A stretch of 64,000 nt of DNA from Lutraria lutraria (lineage: Eukaryota > Mollusca > Bivalvia > Venerida > Mactridae). The position numbers were made by a program, and so were the translations under genes. A model generated the notes under the pieces. It had not been told where the DNA came from, made no database searches, and saw only the letters and a program-made list of their open reading frames with translations. Location of the stretch: NCBI GenBank assembly GCA_964023205.1, contig OZ026835.1:20473817-20537816 (forward strand). Direction: 5' to 3'. Numbering within the stretch: the first letter of the stretch is position 1; each line of letters begins with the position of its first letter. Of this stretch, positions 36,368-46,600 are shown piece after piece.

Positions 36368-39300
36368 CTAATACAAAATTAAGGAGAAATGTTACATGAA
36401 GACATCAATTCCATCTGTTAAGGTTTGCTTGTAACTTAAATTACTGTAAAACCAGTTAACTTTTTTCAATTGAATGAAGTCAGGCTGTCAACCAAATCTC
36501 CAAAATAAAGAAGTAATATAGGAATATTTTCACAACAAATATAGGAGTTTTTTTGTACTTTTGAGGCAAAATATAGGAGTTTTCCAACTGAAAACAGTTT
36601 TGCACTAACAAATCTTACCTGTACACTAAGGTGTTCTACAGCATTATCAAATCAATATTTACTCGCTTTTCATTTACTGGCGACAAATTTACAAAAAATA
36701 TAGGAATATTTTTCAAAATATATGAAAATGTAGGAATATAGGAGGCTTTAAAAATATAGGATGTTGATCCAAAATATAGGAATCAGTTGACAGCCTGTAA
36801 AACGTACCGATGCCATATAATGTTCTATTAGACTAGCTAAGTATATTGTGGTATGTTCCTAGAGACTCAGTATTATATAGACTGTAATATCTAGTCAGCA
36901 ATACAATCAATCATGATTGTTCTTGTCAGCATTGCAGTCAATTGTGTTTCAAATTTATTATACATCAAAATATAGATCAAAGAAAAGCATCTATCCATTA
37001 CTATTACTAAGCCATGATGCTTTGGTGCCTTTTTTGATGAAAATGATAAATGTCTAACTAAATAATGTTCAATCAATGTTTAAAGTATGCTGATATACTC
37101 CAAAACAATCCCTTGATCAGACAGCATTAATTCATGTATATAGTTTCAAAGTTTGTTAGTTTCTTTATTTGACAGCATAACACAAAAAATGTAAATATTC
37201 TGAAGGATACACAAAGAACCATGCCATAAAAAAGATTCCAATTCCTAGAAGAACGACTGTTAAATGTGGAAATACCGCTGGATTAATAGGGCTGACATAT
37301 CTACTCATCTGTTCAATAGGCAGCGTCTGAAAAGACAAAAAGAATCACATTAAACTAATTATTTCTTTAGACTTTTCAATAGTTGACTACATTTTGTACA
37401 TCAGAAATGAGCTTTTTTTGTTATGGGACTTAAAATTTTTCCAAAGGAAGAATACAGTCTTCGAATTTAGCCCTTTGCCGAGTCCACCGAAATGTCTGTC
37501 GGTCCAGTAAATTGTAAAAGGTCAGAGGTCCGAAGGTCCAGTAAATTTTTCAGTGATAATTTTACAAAAAATGTTTCAGAATAAAAAATGAAATATTCTA
37601 ATAACTCTTGGAAAATGTTTTTTAGCCAAATTGTATGGAATTTTCTCTTTACTCCTTTTGAATTTGATCCAAAATATAACATATAGCCAAATTATATGTT
37701 TTGGTCCACTAAAAGTTCATTTGGTCCAGTAAAGTTTGCATTTTCACTGGACCGAAAGTCCAGTGCTTAAAAAAGGTTTTTGTGAAGACTGAGAATATGA
37801 CCTGTAAGTTGTTCTAGTAATAAAATGGACGAAATATATGATCTGGTGATTCATTTTGTACCGGCAATCCCGAAGAACTAACATTTGTTTTAGAGCATTT
37901 TGGAAGAAAGGGCTTTCCAGTATGTCATCTCATATCTGAACTTGAAGACTGACATATGATTCACGAACCAAACGTTATCCAATATTTAGTTAAGACTGAA
38001 TTGATTCCCATACAGAAACAAAATAAGAATAGTAAATACATATTGTTATTGTAACCGTTCATGGTTTCCTGATATATCTTAAGTATAACATTTTGTTATT
38101 GTAACCGTTCAAATAAGTTTCCTGATATATCTTAAGTTAAAGTAAAGTACTTTGTTTGACAGTGTATTAAAAGAACATATAAACTGACGTCGGTAAGTTA
38201 AAGCTTATATTCAGGAGACAATATTTTTTGTACAACTGCCCTATCTCAAAAGTAATTATCAAAATTATTTATCTGCCCATCAAAACATGTACATTTACCT
38301 AGTTTCACCGTTATTTCAGACATTCCAAAAAGTGTTTTGACATTACTGGACATTCGGTCCAGTAATCTTGGAAGGATCACTGGACAGAATCAGTTTTCAC
38401 CGGACCTACTTGAAATAATGACATGTTGCTATTATTTTCTAATCGACTATCCCTTTTGCAGAACAGGGATGCTATATTACATATTGTAATATACCATCCC
38501 TGTGCAGAAGCATACATGAGCTTTAGAAGGGTCTTTTTGGCCTGAATTTAGCCACTTCAAAATATCTCAATCAACTGATTTTAAAGGTCGGGAAAAGCCA
38601 AAAAAAACAATAAAAAAAGTACTAAAAGTATCTATTTTTATGAGCCATGCAGAAAAAAGGAGGTTGCATCTTCTAAATTATTCAGTGTTTTTTTGCTACT
38701 AGACCGAAATTTATTGAATGATGGAATACATGAAGACATTAAAAGAACTTCCATTTCTCTAATTCCAGTTATGATATCACTCATGTATAAAAATCCGCAG
38801 GTAAAACGAAAATGAAAAATTTTGTTTGTTTGTTTTAGTTTGTGTCATTATTACAAGAACGTGATAATTACTCTAGTAGAGTAACACCATTTGATTACTC
38901 AACGTGTCAACTCGTACTCAAACTTCTAAACACTTTGATTTTCTCGTAATTAGCGGCACCATTGGCAAACATTTGTTGATGATTTTCATACTTGCATGGA
39001 TGTCTAACTCGACACAATCCGGGAAAAATACAGACCCGTACCGGATTTTAGATAAACATTACGAAAGATTTACTCCCCTTTGGCGTTAATATGCCATTTG
39101 CTATGATTGTCTCCAATTTCGCAATATTAGCTGAGGAAATTTAGATTGAATTCATCACCAATGTATACGACACACATGATTTTCGTAACCAATTTTGAAC
39201 ATAAAATTATGCATCTTATACATGATCTATTGGAATATCGGACATTCGGACCGGCAGGGATGTAATTTTTCTCGGACCTAAGGAAATTTTACCGGTCAGG

Positions 39301-40027
39301 TCTGTTGGACCGGCACTTTTCAGAATGTCTGTTATTTAGTTCATTCGATGAAAGAAAGATGGCGGCCAACTGCATTGTATATATAGATTGTGGGCATTAG
39401 ATTAGTACAGATTTTGAACATTTGACTGTTGGCATTTGTAGAGGCGATGTGTACATATAAATTACAATATTTGATTCATGACAGTGATTTTTTCTAGTGT
39501 CACATTGTAAATCTTTCTGTTTTTCTCAGAGATATTGGAGTCTTGGCAAACAGAAGATGCAATTTATGACATTTATTCAGCCAGGTAATGTCAAGACAAA
39601 GTAATATATTTACAAAATAATACCTGTAGCACATATCAATTGTCACTTGTTTTCGCGACGTCAACTAATTCGGTATCTATACTACTAACAACAGAAAGTT
39701 TAGCAATGACATGTTCACACAATAATACAAGTTTCATTATACTGAGTTCGTGTAAATATCTAGATGAAAGTGGGCAACGACTCGTCCGAATAGCCAAATG
39801 AGAAGAATTATGTTTTAGGACAAATTACTGAATTCAGCCGGAAGTGCAACATTTACATACGTGGCGACGCTAAATGAATTATTCACAACAACTGCACGAT
39901 CGCAAAACATTTATACACAGCAGACAGGTATATAATTGAATACTTTAACAAAATGAATATATTTTACAATTGCATATTGCGTAAAACTGCTTAAATACGT
40001 AAATTAGTTCAGCCGGCAACTTACCAT
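36241..40027 (-). CDS. TMEM258: TMEM258, oligosaccharyltransferase subunit, 81 aa
   Basis: Minus-strand exons 40025-40027, 37211-37326 and 36241-36367 join to 246 nt with correct phases. TMEM258 (Kuduk) is a two-pass membrane subunit of the ER oligosaccharyltransferase complex for N-glycosylation. Nearly the whole family signature is present: MSRY at 8-11, [16 protein letters not shown] at 13-28, first membrane helix about 21-41 ending AWFFVYEVTS, the loop [11 protein letters not shown] at 47-57, second helix about 55-78 with [13 protein letters not shown]. It is about 2 residues longer than the human protein at the N-terminus. The start codon is the only codon in exon 1. A 3' UTR intron (donor at 36223, acceptor at 35935 on the minus strand) lies 17 nt after the stop, too close to trigger decay. 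It is convergent with the SDR gene and divergent from the KIAA2012-like gene. Confidence 0.97.
36481..36797. mobile_element. MITE with caggctgtcaac ends
   Basis: Perfect 12-bp inverted ends caggctgtcaac and gttgacagcctg, 317 bp, with repeated atataggaatat and atataggag motifs inside. No clear 8-bp target duplication. Lies in TMEM258 intron 2. Confidence 0.7.
37211..37326 (-). CDS. TMEM258: TMEM258 coding exon 2
   Basis: Acceptor (minus strand) gtcttttcag, donor gtatcc. Encodes [19 protein letters not shown] and the first membrane helix to FFMAWFF plus two bases of the split Val codon. Confidence 0.97.
37463..37771 (-). mobile_element. MITE family C, copy 2 (inverted relative to copy 1)
   Basis: Runs from tagccctttgccgagtcc to cactggaccgaaagtccagt. 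Aligns as the reverse complement of 16781-17019 with one inner insertion of about 50 bp. Lies in TMEM258 intron 1. Confidence 0.8.
38340..38410. mobile_element. MITE family C fragment
   Basis: tactggacattcggtccagt, then atcactggacag and caccggacctac: the same vocabulary as the full copies, but only about 70 bp. Confidence 0.5.
38463..38503. repeat. 41-bp near-perfect palindrome
   Basis: acagggatg at the left and catccctgt at the right enclose a palindromic tatattac/gtaatata core. Only one base pair in the arms and the centre mismatch. It would form a tight hairpin. Confidence 0.9.
39238..39330. mobile_element. MITE family C-like fragment
   Basis: cggacattcggaccggcagg and ttaccggtcaggtctgttgg resemble family C ends, about 90 bp, diverged. 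Confidence 0.4.
40025..40027 (-). CDS. TMEM258: TMEM258 exon 1 (ATG only)
   Basis: On the minus strand the ATG is immediately followed by the donor gtaagt, so only the start codon is coded here. Exon 2 continues in frame without its own suitable upstream start except Met8. Confidence 0.85.
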
Positions 40028-40055
40028 GATTGTTGTGTTCAACGGAAACAGTAGC

Positions 40056-40063
40056 TGACGTGA
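40056..40063. promoter_or_regulatory. TGACGTGA, CRE/UPRE-like element
   Basis: TGACGTG is the core bound by ATF6/XBP1 (UPRE) and is also compatible with CREB/ATF. It lies 29 bp upstream of the TMEM258 start codon and abuts the NRF1 site. UPR control would suit an ER glycosylation subunit but is inference. Confidence 0.45.
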
Positions 40064-40075
40064 TGCGCATGCGCA
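40064..40075. promoter_or_regulatory. perfect NRF1 palindrome TGCGCATGCGCA
   Basis: Exact 12-bp NRF1 consensus in a CpG-poor, AT-rich genome, 37 bp upstream of the TMEM258 start codon. Typical of housekeeping, often bidirectional, promoters. Confidence 0.7.
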
Positions 40076-40542
40076 ATTGAAAGCGAAATTTGGACGATCT
40101 CATTATTTGAAAAAGGGTTCAATTTGTTTACTTTGTATTAATATATTTTTTAGCGTCTAATTCTCAATTTATAAATCTAAAAATAATACTCTTTAATGAT
40201 TATTTTTGTCAGTGCACTTTTTATCAAATTGAATGACCGTCCTTTCGTCATAAATCTGTTTTAATACACGGGATATTTTATTTTATGGTAGAGTTTACAT
40301 TAATTTTGTTCCCGTTAGTTTAGCGGCAAAACTTCAAGTATACTCGTGCTGTACGCAAAGGATTAAGATAGAAAATTGAATTAAACTATAAAGCATGATT
40401 AATAATTGTATTTACACTCTGGATATATACACATTTTATACTGGGTTAAAACTTTGGATTTAAATAAACAAAATTGGGAATTATTTCGTCGGTGAAATGT
40501 GTGAAGTTTCATATTAAAATAACGGACCCTTAAAATACAATT

Positions 40543-40617
40543 ATGTTAAGTCAATTGAGTAAGGGCTACGGGTCTTGGACAGCCGGATATGTAGATCCTT
40601 ACTTCGGAGATAAAAAG
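40543..40617 (+). CDS. KIAA2012: KIAA2012-like exon 1
   Basis: ATG at 40543 begins MLSQLSKGYGSWTAGYVDPY. Donor gtttgt, phase 0. A stop (taa at 40531-40533) precedes the ATG in the same frame, supporting this start. Confidence 0.8.
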
Positions 40618-43600
40618 GTTTGTTTTATATCTTTGATCTAAGGGAACTGAAGATATAATCTCCACAGTAGATCTATTCGAATTAAGAAGTATTAAAAATA
40701 ATTAAGTTTATAACATGAAATATATTCGTATACTAAGTCGTATTCTAGTGTCAATGTTCTTGTGGGTAATGAAGAATTGTTGCAATGAAATCATAATAAA
40801 ATGAAGATTTTAATGCTATGTGTGGGACCAGAGACGTTATTATAATTACGTCTCAGCTGGGACTATTAATTATTATATGTATGATATATTGGCCTCAGAT
40901 GTTATGTTATACTTTCTTTGTGAAACATTATAAAAAATTGTTTTGAATCTTGGTTGTCTAATTCTTGATACATTTGGTAAAATTTCAGTGTGCTTGTGAA
41001 TTACTATAAATATGTACCAAAATAAGTTTGTATCTTATTAATTAATTATCACTTATATGTGTAAGCCCTAATGCTATATACATGTATTCTTATAAATATA
41101 TGTGTAAGCCCTAATGTTATATATTCTTATAAATATATGTGTAAACATAACTATGAACTGATATCCAGCTTAAAGTATATATTTAAATAAATCTCAGATT
41201 TAAAACAGCGTACTAGCTAATTATGAGATTATTGAGCTTATTAAATCATGTTTAAGAAAACGTACAAGATATACAATCAATACCAACCACATGTTAAATT
41301 TATATTAAGAAAATAATTTCAGTTAAGGTATTTAAACTTACACAATAATTATACCAGTCTGTATGACACAAAGTTTTTTTTGTCTCAAATTTCACTTTCC
41401 ATTATTTGTTTGTCTTACCATGTAAACCATAGTTTATTAGTTGACTACACTTGTTTGGACATAAATTGTTTTCAACTTTACACCACATAGTCTATAGGAT
41501 TGTTAAGACTTTTACAAACGTTATGAGAAGTCAACAAAAGGGTTATGTACCATATTATAAAAGAATCTATAAACTCTTGTATAATTTTTGTACTTTATTT
41601 GTTACACAAAGGAAATTTATTTATACACAGACAATTATGCTAAAGCCATTACTTTTAAACCTGCTGGATTTTGATTCAATATAATTTCTCATTTAATGTG
41701 ATATATAATTATATGTTAATTATAAATCATGAATTAAACTATTTGGAGTCTTTGGATTTCCTGAAAAATACATATGACACACAAAACTTAGTATCCTCAG
41801 CTTGGCTCTCTTTGAAGTAAAAATCCATTCTGTATTCTTGTTCAAAAAATTACTTGTTGACTTCAATTTTTGAGCTGCTAAATGTGGTTTTCAATATTTA
41901 ACTCTCCTTAGAAAGGAATTCATGGCATCTTGAATTTTTCTAGAATTTTTCTTGCAAACTTCATATATAGTTCATGAAATATGAGTAAATATTTGACAGA
42001 GCTAGGAATTATGGCAATATATGAATAAAATGTTTAATTGATATAAATTGGCATGTGTCATTTATGAAGCCTAGCTTGTGATCTAGAATATACCCATATA
42101 AACCAATGAATGGTTCCAAAAAAAATTATATATAAATAAATATGATTTAATTCTATGTCACCAATTTTGATATACAGTCAAACCAGTGTTAGCAAGTCCG
42201 CCTCAGAATAAAGACCATTCATTCTCTGAAACATATAGTCACTCAATATTAAGAACAAGATAACCTCCGAATAATGGCCATCTGTCAATAAAAGTCACAT
42301 TTCATCTTTCCCAAGGGTGGTTTTACAGTCAGGTGTAATAACGCTGAAAAAATGCTTGGTTTAAACCTTTATAAATGTATGATATGAAGCTTTGAAGCAT
42401 TTACTAACAACTTGAAAGGAAGAGTAATATACATGTATCTTAGTTGTTTTTTAGTTTCAAGATTTTGTTTGAAACCATAACCTCCTTTCATGGCTATATA
42501 TACTGTATAATTATAATGTTTGTAACAAACATGATAATATTACATCAATATCACTAATTATTTCTAGGATAGAGAATGTACTCTACCAGATATAGACCAA
42601 GAATCCCATGCTCATGGTGTTACAGTTGGTCCCCGGTCTGGAAGATCAACTGCCATGTCATGGGTTACAACTGGCAAACGCAGCAGGGAATCAACCATTG
42701 ATGGTATTCCATTGCCTAAAACATACACCACAAGAAAAGGTGCCTTACAGTTGTTTGTGGGTCCTGATGATCTGGAAGATGATGATGATGATGACGATGA
42801 TGAAGAAAATGAATCATACCAATTAAAACCTAAATATCTTCAAATGAAAAGACCACATGGTCAGGAACTGATTGATCTCAGTCTGAAGCTGGGTACCATG
42901 GAGAGACTGGCTATGTCAGTACTACAGTTTGGTGATGAGGTATGTTCTAGATTCTATACCTGAACTACTGAATCAAAGCCTTGTGATTTTTGTCGTTGTA
43001 ATCAGTGACCAAACTTTTGTCACTGGACTCCATAACAGCTAGGTTAAAAGAATGCCGCATAAAGGAAATAGTACGCAACTAAATGGTGTGATTATATAGA
43101 AGTATCTGGAATCTTTCCCCAATTAAGTGTGTCGGATCTAAATGTATTTCAAATCATTTTATTGTAACTACATGGAAAGAGTCATGTAAATGTATCTTAA
43201 TAAGTGCTTGTCGGTAGATGCATGAGATATTCAAATGCGTAGAATTAAAACCGCGTATCCACTGTCCAATAAAATATCTTGCCGTAAAAGTAGTTCTGCT
43301 TTTGCAACCAGGTGGTTATTACAATTAAATTGTTGTCATATTGAGATTGCACTGTGTACAGAGCATAATAAATATATTGGCGGAATTCTGATGTGCCTTG
43401 CATTTAAGGAATTATTATGTTTTTTCTTTCCCCATTTGGATGTTAGAATTTTAATCTTAACAACTTGAATTTTAATTAACTTTTTTATCCAAATTTGGCA
43501 CCTAGAATTTTATGATAAAAATTATTTTACAGGTCAATGTCTGTTTAATTAGTACACCACCCTAATAAAAGAACTTAATTCATTTTATTTGCTGAAAGCA

Positions 43601-46600
43601 TTTAGACCTGAATTAACTTGTAAAATAGAAATGTTTGATAAGGAACTGAAATCATATCATCCTACATTTTGGTTTATATTTAAGGCATAAAAAGATCAGT
43701 TCCTGGTTTTCACTAACAAATCCAACTTTTTTTTCCTGCCGAGACTTTTTTCAGTCCTGGGTGTTTTCATTTTGCTATATTTATATTTTCATGTAAACTA
43801 TAAACTGAAATAAAATTATATTTAATACATTTCAAAAGAAATTTACCGACCCTCTTTGGGGAGGATAGATGTTGGGATAGCATAAACTGATTATTTATTA
43901 TTTTGACTTTAAAATAATTCTAAGTGTTGTACAAGAACTGTATGTATCAATTTTTTAGAAATTTCCCCATTACTTTCCAGGACTATGATCATGAACATAC
44001 AAGTGTTACAGACACCAAGAATAAAGCATTCTTGAAGTTTCTACACAGTGTGGATGAGGCTCCTACTAAAGTCGGTGTTGACTCTCATGTCCAACCTGGG
44101 GGAGATCTGAAAAAATATTTGAAGGATTTAAAAACAAAAGCTGGGTAAGAAAACAAAGAAACAATATTTATATTATTGTTAAAAGTATGTAAATACCACT
44201 TTAAAATAAGTCAATTAGAAGTTCAGGGCTTTGATTCGACCCTTAAAATGGCATTTTGACCCTTGAAATAAGGAAAATAAGGATTTTGGCTCTTGAGAAT
44301 TTGAACCGAAGTAAACAATAGTAGGAAATTTTGCTGACTCCTCAGATTATAAACAGCCAAGGGCCATGATTCATCCTCAATATTTGATGTCCAATGAAAA
44401 CCCTGATCTGAAGCAGTATGTTCTTCTTGAGATAGAATCACTTGTCAAACCATCAATTATATTATTGTAATTATACAAGCACATTATTCTACAAAATTAT
44501 TTATTGCTTGAGTGTATATTAATTTGGGTTACTAAAAGATTTTTTTAAAAATTGTCAAAAAAAATTCATTGAATACTTTGAGGAAAACATATGTTGTGGG
44601 TACATTGTATTTGGACAAACTTTCGAATAAATAGTGATAAATATTTATGAACCTTTTAAAGACTTGTTTTGATGTACAAGTTTTCTGCTAAACACTACTG
44701 TTTGTTTATAAACAATTCTTGATATTTTATTGAACTGTTTTATCTTAAATGTCTCAACAGTGTTCTGTTTTAAAGACACAGTATGAACGAACAGTATTAT
44801 AAATATTTCATATACTACTCAGAATTAGATAAGGATCACATACAATATCGCATGTAGTAATTGCTTCATAATTTTAATACTACTGTTGATTAGATTTGAT
44901 TAAAATTTGTTTTTTTTAAGCAGTCATATGCTAGTGCAAAACCGAAGCAAATGATGTCCATAATGTAGTATATATCTGTATATTATATATTTGTATACTA
45001 TGTACTATTCAAACATTGAGTAAGTGGTCTTTATCAAATTTTGAGTAGTATATATAGCAGTATAAACTACAGCCCAATAATTGAGATTTGTTTGTCATAA
45101 ACATTTTAAGTGATTTTTGAAAAAGCATTTTTATGTTTATCTAGTAGCTCTTACTGTTCGTTTATCTTTGACTTTAGCACTTGGCCTAGCTTATACAAGA
45201 TAAAACTGATCAATGTTTTCCACTCGACCATGTTTTATCAGTCCTATTGTTGAGACAATCAATTAGAACATGAGGATCTGGTCAGACCATTCAAATAATC
45301 AACATTATTTACTGAAGTTAAGGCTTATTAGGAAATAACCAAGTTTATTGATTATAATTGACAAGTTATCCAGATGTTCTCCTTAATTAAATTTTTGAGT
45401 TATTTTCGAATATTAAATAAATGAATGAGATTTTTAACTTGTAAAAGTGTATTCATTGATAAACCCTGGTTTATTTGTACAAAGAATGCAATATATTCAC
45501 TTCAATATTAAGTTTGCTCTTTCATTTAAGTGCTCTGAATTTTCCCCTAAAATTACCCCAACCCTTTCTAAGCAAAAAGCATAAATCATCATGATAAAAA
45601 CTGAAAATATTTTCAAAATAATCCTAAGGCACCCAAAATAAATTTCAAACGATAACTAAAAAAATATTAATAAATTAGTGAAATAATGATTTGATGCACT
45701 CTGGACATTAATTTTGTTAGGGATTCAAAAGAATATTGAAAAAGGTTACTTAATTATGTCCAGGGGTCAGTATCTAAGGACTTAGTGTGAAGAGGTGACT
45801 GATAAAAAGGGGGCTCTCATGGTATCATTTTTGGAAACTGAACGGTATAGTTCAGCTTTCCATAGCCATCACTCGCTCTGACGTATGCATGAATTTTGAT
45901 GTAGACCATTTGAAGTACAAATGTACTATTTTTTTCTACATCCACCATACAATTGTTTAACTAGTTCCCATTCAATGTTACAGTGGAAGTCTATGTAAGT
46001 TCAGTTTCAATGAGTACTTTCAGTACTTTGATTTTCTAGTACAGTTTGTAACCCTTATAGTTGTTCTTTAAATACCTTTATTGACATGTGGCTAAATAAT
46101 CAATGACAATTTTTGAAAAAATGGCCTGATTCACATGGTGGCCTTTATTGAGAGGTGGCCATTAACACAGGTTTTACTGTATTATAATACTATAGAATTG
46201 AGCCATCAGATAATGCTTCATCATTCTGTAAAACATGTCTTCAAACAAAGCATGATTTCATTGATACATTTGTTAACAGTATAAGAACTTCTCTCTGCAT
46301 GTTAATTAAATGTTGTTGTATTATTCACCAATATAGGAATATCAAGTATTGTTCTTTAAAACCATTGTCATTTTTCTACATTGAACCATGACACACTTTA
46401 TTATTTCATTCACAATTTATCCTAGCTATCAGTTACTTTACAAAACATATCACTGACACTTAAAACAAAACCCTTACTCATTGAATATTAATTCATTTAA
46501 AGAACTATAGTTTTCTATTTGTTTTGGTAATTATTTTACCTTCATAAATTGAATAATGAAGTGAAAATATTCTCTTGCTGAATAATTCATGTTGTTTCTA

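Larger units (their letters stand above)
40028..40542. promoter_or_regulatory. shared divergent promoter region of TMEM258 and the KIAA2012-like gene
   Basis: About 515 bp separate the two start codons. The TMEM258-proximal part holds the TGACGTGA and NRF1 sites. The rest is AT-rich with no TATA box convincingly placed. Confidence 0.65.

Noticed and set aside
42608..42826. Open frame overlapping KIAA2012-like exon 2 in another frame
   Set aside because: A shadow frame; the exon frame joins its neighbours in phase and this one does not.
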